Assembly: GCF_900475275.1 (NCBI RefSeq) | Contig: NZ_LS483364.1 | Location: 2,046,001-2,110,000 of the forward strand | DNA length: 64,000 nucleotides | Source of the DNA: Streptococcus sanguinis | GTDB lineage: Bacteria > Bacillota > Bacilli > Lactobacillales > Streptococcaceae | Reading direction: 5' to 3' | In this document: positions 27,236 through 36,407 of the stretch, piece after piece | Layout: each line of letters begins with the position of its first letter | Numbering within the stretch: position 1 is the first letter of the stretch | Made by a program: the position numbers and the translations under genes | The notes under the pieces: generated by a model | The model's database searches: none | Told to the model about the DNA's origin: nothing | What the model saw: the letters and a program-made list of their open reading frames with translations, nothing else

Positions 27236-29014
27236 TCATTTCTTATAGACTGGATGGTCAAGCAAAGTCAACTCTTCAATCTTGACATTTTCAGTTTCAA
27301 AGACGATAAATTCATTCTTTTCCTTAAGCAGGCCAGACGGCACATAGAGATAGTGAATCGGCCCTTCATTCCAGTAGCGGCCTAGGTTGAAGCCGTTGAC
27401 CGAAATACAGCCCTTCCCATACTTAGAGCAGTCAATGAAGGTGTCAGCGATATCATCCAACTCTGCTTCAAAGCGATAGAAGGTCGGTGCTTTGACACTT
27501 TCAGGTGGAGCTGAGTAGCAGTCTAGCTTGGCCAGCATTTCCTGGTCAAACTTGAGCGCATAATGCTTCCAGCCCTTGCGGAACTGGTGGTTAATCATGA
27601 TACCACCCTTGACTCCCTTGGATTGACTGGGTGCACCCAGCTTGTAACCATAGTTAACCCGCCCCATATTTTCCACCATAACATCAATCTGAATCCGCTC
27701 GGTATCAGCTGAGAAGAGCATCTCATCACCGATTTCTTCCCGATACTGGGTAGCTAGGTGCTCCTGATTGACATAGAAATGGCAGCGGTCATGAGTCTCC
27801 AATGCCTTGAGCCTTTCCTCATGGTATTGATTTTTGATATCAGAACGGTAGAGAATATAGCCATGATTCTGCCCAATCTGCTCCATAGGCTGCGGATAAT
27901 CCAGCAGAATTTCCTCTGTGATATCCGCTGCCACATCCAGCAGATTTGCAGTACCAAGCAGTGGAAAACTGCCATAGGCCTTGGCTTGTCGGCTAATCGG
28001 CTCCATCTGCTCAAGCTCGGGAAAGACCTCGTGGGTCACCCGCTGAACAGCGTAGTATTTCTCGGTCGGCTGTCCCCACTCAGTAATAGGAGCGTCAAAA
28101 TCATAGGAGGTAATCTGCGGCAAATCCTTGGTCTTGCGGGCCGAACAGCCGCTGATAAAACCAAAATTGGTCCCCCCTCTCAGTAGAAAGAGGTTCATAC
28201 TGCCCAACTGCAGCATTTCTTTGACATCCTGGGCCAAATCTTCTGCCTCTCGCCGAACGATTTCCTCGCTCCAGCGGCTGAACCAGCCGTCCCAAAACTC
28301 AGTACACATAAGAGGCCATTTCTTGCCATAGCGCTCCATGAAAGCTCGTAGATTGTCTGTATTTTCCTTGGGCTGAGAGCCAAAATTCCCCGTCACAAAA
28401 ATATCATCCTCAATCAAGGTTCCAGATTCCAAAGCCTCTATCCATGTCCCATCAGAAGTAAAGAGGGGAACCGTAACGCCACGAACCTTCATCATCTGCG
28501 CAATGCTGCGCATGTAGGCCTTGTCCTCGGCGTAAGAACCGTATTCATTTTCCACCTGCATCATGAGGATAGGGCCGCCTTGATCACTCTGATAGGGCAG
28601 AAGCTTGGGAAAGAGCCAGTCATAAAAATGACTGACCTTTTCCAGAAAAAGCGGATGATTGACCCGCAGGCGCATCGAAGGATATCTCAAGAGCCAAGCC
28701 GGCAGGCCGCCAAAGTCAAACTCTGCACAGATGTAAGGCGTCGGCCGGACAATGAGATAAAGCCCCATCTCCTCAACCAACTTGAAGTATGCTTCAAAAT
28801 CCAGCATGCCCTCTGCCTGAAACTGTCCTTCCTGAGGCTCATGCAATGCCCAAGGAATATAGGTTTCTACCGTATTAAAGCCTAGAGCTTTGAGATTGTA
28901 AAGGGTATCTCGCCACTGGTCTGGATGAAGCCGGAAATACTGAATAGCTCCCGATAAAATCTTAAAAGGCTTGCCATCCAAGTAAAATTCTTCTTTAATT
29001 TCAAATTTTGCCAT
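27236..29014 (-). CDS. bgaC: Beta-galactosidase, glycoside hydrolase family 35
   Basis: Cytoplasmic galactosidase of 592 residues. The acid/base Glu157 is in VENEYGSY and the nucleophile Glu239 is in CTEFWDGWF, both standard for GH35. No signal peptide or anchor is present, so it acts on imported sugar. It resembles pneumococcal BgaC, which prefers Gal-beta-1,3-GlcNAc, and would here cleave the phosphorylated disaccharide or its product delivered by the adjacent PTS. Its ATG follows the EIIC stop codon without a gap, with AGGAGG inside the EIIC gene, so the two are translationally coupled. Confidence 0.93.
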   Translation of the reverse strand: MAKFEIKEEFYLDGKPFKILSGAIQYFRLHPDQWRDTLYNLKALGFNTVETYIPWALHEPQEGQFQAEGMLDFEAYFKLVEEMGLYLIVRPTPYICAEFDFGGLPAWLLRYPSMRLRVNHPLFLEKVSHFYDWLFPKLLPYQSDQGGPILMMQVENEYGSYAEDKAYMRSIAQMMKVRGVTVPLFTSDGTWIEALESGTLIEDDIFVTGNFGSQPKENTDNLRAFMERYGKKWPLMCTEFWDGWFSRWSEEIVRREAEDLAQDVKEMLQLGSMNLFLLRGGTNFGFISGCSARKTKDLPQITSYDFDAPITEWGQPTEKYYAVQRVTHEVFPELEQMEPISRQAKAYGSFPLLGTANLLDVAADITEEILLDYPQPMEQIGQNHGYILYRSDIKNQYHEERLKALETHDRCHFYVNQEHLATQYREEIGDEMLFSADTERIQIDVMVENMGRVNYGYKLGAPSQSKGVKGGIMINHQFRKGWKHYALKFDQEMLAKLDCYSAPPESVKAPTFYRFEAELDDIADTFIDCSKYGKGCISVNGFNLGRYWNEGPIHYLYVPSGLLKEKNEFIVFETENVKIEELTLLDHPVYKK

Positions 29015-30370
29015 CTATCCAAGCTCCTCCTGTTTATCTGCCATCTTGACAAAGGGCAGATATATAGCGGTTGAAATAGCGATATTAACCAGCGAAAGAA
29101 TAATTGCCCGCCAGTCGAAGGCTGTCGCAAAGAAACCGTAGAGAATCGGTGGCATGACCCAGGTGACGTTTTGAGTAACCGGCGCAACCAAGCCCATAGA
29201 GGTTGCAAAGTAGGCTACTGTTACCATGACCATTGGCGTCAGGACGTATGGAATAAACATAATTGGATTCAAAACGATTGGCAGACCGTACATGACCGGC
29301 TCACCGATGTTGAAGACCATTGGGAAAATTCCCAACTTGGCCACTTCACGATAGTGCTTGTTCCGAGATTGCCAGAGAATGGCAATGGCAACGCCAATCG
29401 CATCAAACCAGACAAAAGCACCGAAAGAATTATCCGTCCACATGTAAGGAATCGCATGCCCAGCCTGATAAGCTTCCAGATTGGCCAGCATGGTCACACC
29501 AAATAGACTAGCCATAACTGGCGCCAGCACATTACCGCCGTGCAGTCCGAAGAACCAGAAAATCTTATTGAGAAAGACAATGAGCAGCACAGCCCAGAAA
29601 CTTTGAGACAAGCTGAGAAGCGGTGCCTGAAGAATCTTGTAAATCCAGTCAATCAACAGCTCGCCTGTCACCAGATTAAAGAGGTAGGTTGCAATCCCCA
29701 CGACATACATGGCAATCGCAGCCGGAATGATAGACAGGAAGGGCTTCATGATAGCTGGCGGAACAGAATCTGGAAGTTTGATAGTCCAGTTACGATTCAT
29801 GACCTTACAGAAGATGATGACAGATACAAAACCAATCAGAATAGCAGTAAAGTAACCACGCGCACTGATTTGGTCACCTGGAATGACACTGTTAATCGTC
29901 ACAGACAGATTACTGCCGTCAAGTTTTAGCTCCGGAAGTTTTGAAATCGCCTTGCTCAGCCCTGGTGTTTTGCCAGCCAACTCAAAGGTTTTAGTAACTG
30001 ATCCACCAATGGTAATAATATAGGAAGCAACAGCTACCAGACCAGCAGACACCTTATCAGTATTGTAAATCTTAGCGATATTGACCCCAAAGGTAAAGAG
30101 GAACAAAAGGGTAACGATAGGAATACTGCCCTTAAATACCAGCCAGTTAATATCAATCAGCCACTGGAAGGTAGAGGAAATCCAGGTCCAGCCGAACTGT
30201 CCTGGCAAATCAGATAGAAAGGCGTTGACCATGAGGGCGAAAGAGCCCGTCATAATCACAGGCATGGTCCCAATAAAGGAATCCCGCAGGGCAACCAGAA
30301 ATTTTTGGTTGCCGATTTTATTGGCAATAGGCATGAGACGCGCTTGCCATTTATCAACCAAACTACTCAT
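29015..30370 (-). CDS. PTS EIIC, lactose/cellobiose family
   Basis: Membrane subunit of 451 residues with about ten hydrophobic segments and the Lac-family blocks FGLHGGNVLAPVMASLFG (about 273-290) and FNIGEPVMYGLPIVLNPIMFIP. The second ATG (30370) is preferred: AGGAG is eight bases before it and too close to the first. It works with the EIIA and EIIB proteins encoded upstream. The neighbouring GH35 enzyme suggests a beta-galactoside such as lacto-N-biose or galacto-N-biose as substrate. Confidence 0.92.
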   Translation of the reverse strand: MSSLVDKWQARLMPIANKIGNQKFLVALRDSFIGTMPVIMTGSFALMVNAFLSDLPGQFGWTWISSTFQWLIDINWLVFKGSIPIVTLLFLFTFGVNIAKIYNTDKVSAGLVAVASYIITIGGSVTKTFELAGKTPGLSKAISKLPELKLDGSNLSVTINSVIPGDQISARGYFTAILIGFVSVIIFCKVMNRNWTIKLPDSVPPAIMKPFLSIIPAAIAMYVVGIATYLFNLVTGELLIDWIYKILQAPLLSLSQSFWAVLLIVFLNKIFWFFGLHGGNVLAPVMASLFGVTMLANLEAYQAGHAIPYMWTDNSFGAFVWFDAIGVAIAILWQSRNKHYREVAKLGIFPMVFNIGEPVMYGLPIVLNPIMFIPYVLTPMVMVTVAYFATSMGLVAPVTQNVTWVMPPILYGFFATAFDWRAIILSLVNIAISTAIYLPFVKMADKQEELG

Positions 30371-30381
30371 CTGCATTTCTC

Positions 30382-30699
30382 CTATTCATCAAATTTTTTA
30401 TGCAAATCAACAATCTCCTTTGCCAAATCAACAAAGGCGATACTGGTCATGAGATGATCCTGCCCATGTACCATAAATAAACTAAGTTCTGTCTTTTCTC
30501 CTTGTGCCTCCTTGGTCAGCATTTCAGCTTGAGCGTGATGGGCTTGCAGCAGGGCCTTCTGAGCCTGACTCAGCCTCTCCTGAGCTCGGTCAAAGTCCTG
30601 CTTTTTAGCTGCTGCAATGGCTTCAATAGCACAAGACTTGGCCTCTCCGCCATACATAATGAGGGTCATAGCGACCTCTAAGGAATCTTTATTTTCCAT
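30382..30699 (-). CDS. PTS EIIA, lactose/cellobiose family
   Basis: Phosphocarrier of 105 residues, with active histidine in LFMVHGQDHLMTS and TLIMYGGEAKSCAIEAIAAAK near the start. It lies 8 bases after the EIIB gene and 11 before EIIC. The ribosome site is weak (GTAGG), so translation probably relies on coupling. Confidence 0.92.
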   Translation of the reverse strand: MENKDSLEVAMTLIMYGGEAKSCAIEAIAAAKKQDFDRAQERLSQAQKALLQAHHAQAEMLTKEAQGEKTELSLFMVHGQDHLMTSIAFVDLAKEIVDLHKKFDE

Positions 30700-30707
30700 A
30701 GGAGTAC

Positions 30708-31025
30708 CTACTTCATGAGCGACTCTGCCAGATCCAGGACCTTATCCCCCTTCATCATGCCGTAGTCCGTCATAGGAATGACATCGACCGGAATGCCTTT
30801 TGAAGCTAATTTTTCCTGTAAATCCTCCAACAGATAGCGGACCTGAGGTCCCAGCAACAGGACATCAACCTTTTTCTCGCTTAGATAGTCTTCTGCTTCT
30901 GACACTGGCACCGCAAATATCGTCGCAGCCAAGCCGCGCTCCTCTGCAGCTTTCTGCATTTTATTGACCATGAGACTGGTGCTCATCCCAGCCGCACAGA
31001 CTAACATAATTTGTTTTGTTTCCAT
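30708..31025 (-). CDS. PTS EIIB, lactose/cellobiose family
   Basis: Phosphocarrier of 105 residues, first gene of the IIB-IIA-IIC-galactosidase-reductase operon. The phosphorylated Cys is in IMLVCAAGMSTSLMV near residue 10, and PMTDYGMMKGDKVLDLAESLM ends it. The second of two in-frame ATGs (31025) is preferred because GGAGG abuts the first. Confidence 0.92.
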   Translation of the reverse strand: METKQIMLVCAAGMSTSLMVNKMQKAAEERGLAATIFAVPVSEAEDYLSEKKVDVLLLGPQVRYLLEDLQEKLASKGIPVDVIPMTDYGMMKGDKVLDLAESLMK

Positions 31026-31144
31026 CAGCATCCTCCTTTATGAATCTGACCTAGCCTGCAACGACGCTTGCTATTTATTTTCAATATATAAACAAAAATC
31101 CGAAAACAGAATATTTTTCACTATGTTATTAATATTCTATAAAC

Positions 31145-31181
31145 ATTATAACTATTTTTTTGTACTATGTCAACGCTTACA
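31145..31181 (-). promoter_or_regulatory. Promoter of the PTS-galactosidase operon with overlapping cre site
   Basis: Consensus promoter on the minus strand: TTGACA (31168-31173), 17 bases, TATAAT (31145-31150). A catabolite-responsive element, TGTCAACGCTTACA (31168-31181 on plus), matches the CcpA consensus with one difference and covers the -35, so glucose repression by CcpA is expected. Confidence 0.75.
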
Positions 31182-31182
31182 T

Positions 31183-31211
31183 TTGAGATTTATAGCTTTT
31201 TTTGATAGTAT
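31183..31211 (+). promoter_or_regulatory. Promoter of the ROK gene
   Basis: TTGAGA (31183-31188), 17 bases, TAGTAT (31206-31211), 18 bases before the start. It begins just beyond the cre site, so both directions could be influenced by CcpA. Confidence 0.5.
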
Positions 31212-31229
31212 AGCAGCAGAGGAAACAAG

Positions 31230-32426
31230 ATGACACGAACTAGAAAACAAAACGAGCTAAGAGCAACTGTCCTGGATCAGCTCTATGCCAAACGACCGAT
31301 TTCTCGGATTGATATTTCAAAAGAAACTCAAATCACACCAGCCACGACCGGCAGTATCATCAATGAACTGATCAAGGAAGGCTTGGTACTGGAGCTGGGT
31401 GAGCTCAATGATGAGAGCGTAGGCCGCAAGAAAACCCTGCTGGATATTGCGCCTCGTAGCCGCTACTATCTAGGCTTTGAGATTTCTGAAAAGCAGCTGG
31501 CCATAGTCATCGCTGACAATACCGGTGAGATTGTAGAAAGCAGCATTCGGATTTATCAGGTCGAGGTGACAGGCGGTCCGTCTGACCAGGAAATTATCCG
31601 GCTGATTCAAGATTTTCTGAAAAAGAATAGCCAATACTCCATCTCAGCGATTGCCCTCGGACTACCGGGACATGTGAATCTCTCTGAAAGTGATTTTATC
31701 ATTTCTAAAAATCCCCACTGGGGACAGATTAACCTGCAGACTATTCAAGAAGCCTTTGACCTTCCTGTCTACTTTGCCAATAAGTCCCACTGTTTGACAA
31801 TGGCTGAACGCCTCTTTAGCTATCATCCTATAGACAGTAATTTTATCGTCTATCATGTCGCTAGAGGTATTCATTGCTCCTACATGTACAAGGGCAGTAT
31901 TTACAGTCAGGAAAATTATCTTATCGGGGAGGTGGGGCATACCGTCATCAATCCTGAAGGCGAGCGCTGTCCTTGCGGCAAGCACGGCTGCCTGCAGGTT
32001 TATGCCAGCGAGAGTGCTCTGATTGATAAAGCAGCTATCCTGTATCGGGCTTCCCAGACCTCGCTCTTAAAGACCCTTGTAGAGGATGCTAATGACATTG
32101 ATTTGACAAGTTTGATGACTGCCTATCGCTTAGGAGACTTAGGCAGCATTGAGTTGATTCATACTGCCTGTCGCTACCTGGCCATTTCCATTTCCAACCT
32201 CTGCCAGCTTATTGATAGCGAAAGGATTTATCTAGACGGCCAGCTCTTTTCCTATCCGGTGATTGCCGAGCAGGTCCTGGCTCAGTTAGAGCAGGAAGTG
32301 CCTCTCTTTCCAAAGCAAAAACAAGCAGAGATTGTCATTATCCCCTACTCTAAATACAGCATTGCCCGCTCTGCAGTCAGCCTCTGTGTCTATCATGAAT
32401 TTTTAGATAAAAAAGGAAACCTATAA
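31230..32426 (+). CDS. ROK-family transcriptional regulator
   Basis: Regulator of 398 residues. The N-terminal winged helix (about 1-65, AKRPISRIDISKETQITPATTGSIINELIKEGLV) is fused to a ROK domain. The ROK zinc site is GHTVINPEGERCPCGKHGCLQ (about 234-254). Gln replaces the Glu that follows the last Cys in active ROK kinases, consistent with a sensor and not an enzyme. It is divergent from the PTS-galactosidase operon and is the obvious local repressor, probably released by a galactoside or its phosphate. Confidence 0.9.
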   Translation: MTRTRKQNELRATVLDQLYAKRPISRIDISKETQITPATTGSIINELIKEGLVLELGELNDESVGRKKTLLDIAPRSRYYLGFEISEKQLAIVIADNTGEIVESSIRIYQVEVTGGPSDQEIIRLIQDFLKKNSQYSISAIALGLPGHVNLSESDFIISKNPHWGQINLQTIQEAFDLPVYFANKSHCLTMAERLFSYHPIDSNFIVYHVARGIHCSYMYKGSIYSQENYLIGEVGHTVINPEGERCPCGKHGCLQVYASESALIDKAAILYRASQTSLLKTLVEDANDIDLTSLMTAYRLGDLGSIELIHTACRYLAISISNLCQLIDSERIYLDGQLFSYPVIAEQVLAQLEQEVPLFPKQKQAEIVIIPYSKYSIARSAVSLCVYHEFLDKKGNL

Positions 32427-32429
32427 AGG

Positions 32430-32457
32430 CCGAGACATCAATCTCGGTCTTTTTTTT
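32430..32457 (+). terminator. Terminator of the ROK gene
   Basis: CCGAGA/TCTCGG stem followed by TC and eight T. Confidence 0.85.
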
Positions 32458-32458
32458 A

Positions 32459-32508
32459 CAAAAAAAGAGACAGGCTTTCTAGGCGCTAGCCCCCTAAAAG
32501 TCTGTCTC
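32459..32508 (-). terminator. Terminator of the DUF7916-like gene
   Basis: GAGACAG/CTGTCTC outer stem with further paired segments inside (CTTT, TAGG), followed on the minus strand by seven T. It is back to back with the ROK terminator. Confidence 0.85.
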
Positions 32509-32514
32509 ATTTTA

Positions 32515-33411
32515 CTATCTATTAATCGAACGTGAAATCATGGAAATGGTGTGGCGCTGCCCTCTGAGAGCCTTACTCATGGCAAAGATATTTTCAACCG
32601 GAGCCAGACAGCCGTAGCCTGAATCTCCGATATGCTGGATATCTACACCGCAGATTTTGTTGCGGATAGCCATTTGCTTGACAATATCCTCATCAGCACT
32701 CTCCTGACTGGTACCGATCGCACTCATAACCAGAGCACCTTTTTGATGGGCCAGTCGGACAATCTGCTTCAAGTCCTGCTCATCAAAGCCTGGCACACTG
32801 CCGACTGCTGGTGCTAGGACAATATCAACACCAGCTTCGATAAATTGAGCGATTGCTTCTAAGTCTGCTACCGGCTCATCCACACCTGAAGCATGCATTT
32901 TACCCGCAATCAGCAGGCCTGAAAAATTCTCCTTGACCACTCGAATGGTGTCAATAATGGCTTGATTGGTGACACCAGTCCCCGGATTACCCGTCAGGCA
33001 GATAAAGTCAACGCCCAACTCTTCTGCTCGCTGAATGGTCGCTAGACTAGCCTGACGCCCCTCATTGATAACCAGGCGTTCTCCTGCCATCTGGGCCTGA
33101 CTGTCCACCGGCTCTAGATTGATACCGATAGGACGGCCCACTAAGCGGTGTAGTTCCTCAATAAAATCTTCTTTGGCGTCCAGACCAGCTACAAAAGGCT
33201 GGAAGATATCAATCCCATTCAGCAAAATCAAGTCAGCACCAAAAGACCGAGCAATCTCTGCATTGGTCACATCACCGATATAAGATTCTTTAAAAGCCAC
33301 GTTTTCAGACAGGATAACGCGGCCCTCACTGGCCTTGATACTCTGTTTCAGCTCCGGCGCAGTCATACTTAAAATTTCTGAAGCATTTGAACTAATGAAT
33401 CGTTTTACCAT
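32515..33411 (-). CDS. TIM-barrel-like protein, DUF7916 type
   Basis: A 298-residue cytoplasmic protein. It has repeating beta/alpha units typical of a TIM barrel: GADLILLNGIDIF, RPIGINLEP, GVDFICLTGNPGTGVTNQ (a probable phosphate-binding loop, about 132-149), LLIAGKMHASGVDEP and GVDIVLAPAVGSVPG, and ends with CGVDIQHIGDSGYG. I know this family only as uncharacterised, sometimes labelled phosphonomutase-like; no catalytic role is proposed. Its promoter carries a cre-like site as at the PTS-galactosidase operon, so it probably serves the same carbohydrate regulon. Confidence 0.7.
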   Translation of the reverse strand: MVKRFISSNASEILSMTAPELKQSIKASEGRVILSENVAFKESYIGDVTNAEIARSFGADLILLNGIDIFQPFVAGLDAKEDFIEELHRLVGRPIGINLEPVDSQAQMAGERLVINEGRQASLATIQRAEELGVDFICLTGNPGTGVTNQAIIDTIRVVKENFSGLLIAGKMHASGVDEPVADLEAIAQFIEAGVDIVLAPAVGSVPGFDEQDLKQIVRLAHQKGALVMSAIGTSQESADEDIVKQMAIRNKICGVDIQHIGDSGYGCLAPVENIFAMSKALRGQRHTISMISRSINR

Positions 33412-33500
33412 AAGAACATCTCTTTTCTTTATTATTCATTAATAAACACTTTGAAATCTATTCTATTTGGATATTTTGTTTGTTTTTTGTTATCAACTAC

Positions 33501-33537
33501 AGTATAGCACAAGACTATAAAAATGTAAACGCTTTAT
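33501..33537 (-). promoter_or_regulatory. Promoter of the DUF7916-like gene with cre-like site
   Basis: TTTACA (33524-33529), 17 bases, TATACT (33501-33506) on the minus strand. TGTAAACGCTTTAT (33524-33537, plus) is cre-like over its first 12 positions and overlaps the -35 exactly as at 31168. Confidence 0.65.
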
Positions 33538-33547
33538 AATTTCTTTG

Positions 33548-33585
33548 ACAAAATAGCCTGCTTTCAAAACCAAAAGCAGACTATT
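33548..33585 (-). terminator. Terminator of pepO
   Basis: AATAG-x-CTGCTTT paired with AAAGCAG-x-CTATT, one internal mismatch, followed by TTTTG on the minus strand. Confidence 0.8.
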
Positions 33586-33644
33586 GAAATGCACTCGATT
33601 ATTTTTGATTTGAGCAAGATTTGATAAGTATTCTTATCTCTGCA

Positions 33645-35537
33645 TCACCAGATGACCACCCGCTCTTCTGGGCTCCGCCACATGCCATCTCCCTCTTTCA
33701 CATCAAAGGTTGTAAAGAAGTCGTCAAAGTTTGGCAGCTGAACATTGGTCCGAAGCTTGGCTGGAGCATGGACATCGACGCTCGCCAAGAGTTTCATATA
33801 TTCCTCCCGACCCTTCATCCGCCAGATGCGGGCAAAGTTGGTAAAGAATTCCTCTGCAGAGAAATCAGCTTCTTTCTTGGCTGCTTTTAGGGCTGCTGCA
33901 ATGCCGCCCAGATCAGCCACGTTTTCTGAAACGGTCAGCTTGCCATTGACCTTAGCACCATAGGAATCCTGTCCTTCGAACTGGTCAATGACCTTTTTAG
34001 TCCGTTCGGTAAAGGCTTGGTAGTCATGCTCCGTCCACCAATTATTAAGACTGCCATTTTCATCAAAGGAAGCTCCATTGGTATCGAAAGCATGAGAAAT
34101 CTCATGGGCAATGACCGCTCCGATACCACCGTAATTGGCTGATGAGGACTGGTGCAAGTCATAGAAAGGCGCCTGCAGGATAGCCGCTGGAAAGACAATC
34201 AGGTTTTTCTGCGGATTATAGTAGGCATTGACCATGTGGGCTGGCATACCCCATTCCTTGTAGTCCACTGGTTGATTCCACTTGCTCCAGCTATAAGCAA
34301 TATCAATCTGGCTTAACTTCTGAGCATTTTCAAAGAGAGTCAGCTTTTCATCTACAACCTTTCGAGAGTAACGCTCAGGAAGCTCATCAGGATAGCCAAT
34401 ATAAGGCTTGATGGCATTGAGTTTGACAATAGCTTTGTCCCGAGTTTCTGGTGTCAGCCAGTCATTCTGGGCCAGGCGGTTTTTGTAAACTTCAATCATC
34501 GTCGCCACTTTCTGCTCCACATCAGCCTTGGCTTCTGGTGAGAACTTTTGACCAGCATACCAAAGACCGACAGCTTGATTAAAGGGACCTTGGGCCAGGT
34601 AAAAGGCTGCTTTTTTCTTGTCCTGAGCCTGAGGAGTCCCTGATAGAGCACGATGATAAGCTCCTGCCAAGACACGGATATCATCCGTTAGATAAGGGGT
34701 TGTATTGCGGACCGCAGAGAGAATCAGCAGAGCATGGAGTTTGTCCCAGTTAGCGGCTGTATAGATATCCTTAGCTGCTTTCCAGAAGCGTTCCTCAGGA
34801 ACAATAACTTGGTCGGGTTCTTGACCGATTAACTTGGTAAAAATATCCGCCAAAGGCAACTCTGGTACCAAGGCTTTGAAATCGTCCCACTTATAAGGAT
34901 GGTAGAGCTTAGCATACTCAGAACTCTCCTCATTAGAGAGAACATACTGGGCAAAAACAGCATCCAACTCCAAGACTTTATCCAAAAGATCCTTAATTTC
35001 CTCCTCAGCAAAATCAAATTTGGCCAGCAAATCTTCCTGAGCCTTGCGCCATTTTGCAAGAAGATCCGCCTTCTGCGGATGCTCCTCCGCATAGTAGGTC
35101 GTATCTGGCAAAATTGTTCCCGGTCCGTCTGCCCAGAGGACATTGATACGGGCGTCCATAAAGTCAGGTGCCACACCAAAGGGGAAATAAGTCGGCTTGC
35201 CAGCCAGCTCAAAATCAGCAATCTTAGAAGCATAGTCTTCAAAAGACGCTAGATTGCGAATTTCATCAATGTAAGCACGCGCAGGCTCAATCCCTGCCGC
35301 TTCCCTTTTGTCATAATCCGCTGCTAGGCGATGGTAAGCAACAAAGTTCTGCAAAATAGCATCTTCTGGCACTCCATCGCCAGCCAGCCATTTGTCTGTC
35401 GTGGCAAGCATAAGATCTTCAATCTCATCAGCCAGATCCATGAAGCCGCCCGTCACTGGCTTATCATCAGGAATAGCCGCCGTCTTAGCCCACTCGCCAT
35501 TAACCGCATCATAGAAATCATCTTGTAGTCGTGTCAT
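33645..35537 (-). CDS. pepO: Endopeptidase O, M13 (neprilysin) family
   Basis: Zinc metalloendopeptidase of 630 residues. The zinc site is VIAHEISHAFDTNGA (HExxH, about 476-490), with the third ligand in SENVADLGGIAAAL and an NAYYNPQKN substrate-binding motif before it. The start MTRLQDDFYDAVNGEW at 35537 follows GAGAAG; an upstream ATG at 35576 would add 13 unrelated residues. No signal peptide is present, though PepO is reported on streptococcal surfaces. It is divergent from the manganese ABC operon, the usual arrangement in this group, and may share its regulatory region. Confidence 0.95.
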   Translation of the reverse strand: MTRLQDDFYDAVNGEWAKTAAIPDDKPVTGGFMDLADEIEDLMLATTDKWLAGDGVPEDAILQNFVAYHRLAADYDKREAAGIEPARAYIDEIRNLASFEDYASKIADFELAGKPTYFPFGVAPDFMDARINVLWADGPGTILPDTTYYAEEHPQKADLLAKWRKAQEDLLAKFDFAEEEIKDLLDKVLELDAVFAQYVLSNEESSEYAKLYHPYKWDDFKALVPELPLADIFTKLIGQEPDQVIVPEERFWKAAKDIYTAANWDKLHALLILSAVRNTTPYLTDDIRVLAGAYHRALSGTPQAQDKKKAAFYLAQGPFNQAVGLWYAGQKFSPEAKADVEQKVATMIEVYKNRLAQNDWLTPETRDKAIVKLNAIKPYIGYPDELPERYSRKVVDEKLTLFENAQKLSQIDIAYSWSKWNQPVDYKEWGMPAHMVNAYYNPQKNLIVFPAAILQAPFYDLHQSSSANYGGIGAVIAHEISHAFDTNGASFDENGSLNNWWTEHDYQAFTERTKKVIDQFEGQDSYGAKVNGKLTVSENVADLGGIAAALKAAKKEADFSAEEFFTNFARIWRMKGREEYMKLLASVDVHAPAKLRTNVQLPNFDDFFTTFDVKEGDGMWRSPEERVVIW

Positions 35538-35630
35538 CTTCTTCTCACTTTCATGCTTTTGATATAACCTTATCAAAATCCACTTGTTTTTTCAAACATT
35601 TCTTATATTAATTTTAAAAATTTACTAAAA

Positions 35631-35665
35631 ATTAACTTGACTTAATTTTTGTTTTAATGTATATT
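35631..35665 (+). promoter_or_regulatory. Manganese operon promoter with ScaR/MntR-like operator
   Basis: TTGACT (35637-35642), 17 bases, TATATT (35660-35665). The imperfect dyad ATTAACTTGACTTAAT (35631-35646) covers the -35 and has the shape of known ScaR/MntR operators of sca/ssa/slo operons. Mn-loaded regulator (43363-44010) would repress here. Confidence 0.65.
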
Positions 35666-35686
35666 AAGATCATAGAGGTGTATGAG

Positions 35687-36406
35687 ATGATTACGATTAA
35701 AGATTTGACTGTCAGCTATCAGGATACGCTGGCTCTTGAGCCCCTTTCATTAACCATTAAGGAGCCAACCATTACCGGGATTATTGGTCCTAACGGAGCC
35801 GGAAAATCCACCCTGCTCAAGGGTATGCTAGGGATTATTGACCACCAAGGCCAGACTCTGCTGGAGCAAAAGCCACTGCAGAACTCTCTCCAACGGGTTG
35901 CCTATGTGGAGCAAAAGATCAATATTGATTATCATTTTCCTATCAAAGTCAAAGAGTGTGTCTCTTTGGGGCTTTACCCTCAGCTCAAGCTTTTTCAGGG
36001 GCTAAAGAGTTCCCATTGGAACAAGGTGGCTGAGGCATTGAAAATTGTCGGTTTAGAGAACTTGGCAGAGCGTCAGATTAGCCAGCTGTCCGGCGGCCAA
36101 TTCCAGCGAGTCTTGATTGCTCGCTGCTTGGTTCAAGAGGCGGATTGTATCTTTTTGGACGAGCCCTTCGTCGGGATTGACTCTGTCAGCGAAGAGATTA
36201 TCATGTCTACGCTGCGCAGTCTCAAAGCCGCAGGCAAGATCATCCTGATTGTCCATCATGACCTGAGCAAGGTTGTTGATTATTTCGACCAAATTATCCT
36301 GCTCAATCGTAAGCTGATTGCCTTTGGTCCTACCGAGACCAGCTTTACCAAGGACAATATGAAAAAGACTTACGGCTCCCAGATCTTTATGAATGGAGGT
36401 GCCTAG
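35687..36406 (+). CDS. scaC: Manganese ABC transporter ATPase
   Basis: ATPase of 239 residues for the Mn importer. Walker A is [11 protein letters not shown] (about 35-45), the ABC signature is [15 protein letters not shown] (about 129-143), Walker B is [10 protein letters not shown] and the switch His is in IVHHD. The ATG at 35687 has GAGGTG upstream. The name follows S. gordonii; orthologues are ssaA, psaB and sloA. It heads the ATPase-permease-lipoprotein operon. Confidence 0.92.
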   Translation: MITIKDLTVSYQDTLALEPLSLTIKEPTITGIIGPNGAGKSTLLKGMLGIIDHQGQTLLEQKPLQNSLQRVAYVEQKINIDYHFPIKVKECVSLGLYPQLKLFQGLKSSHWNKVAEALKIVGLENLAERQISQLSGGQFQRVLIARCLVQEADCIFLDEPFVGIDSVSEEIIMSTLRSLKAAGKIILIVHHDLSKVVDYFDQIILLNRKLIAFGPTETSFTKDNMKKTYGSQIFMNGGA

Positions 36407-36407
36407 G

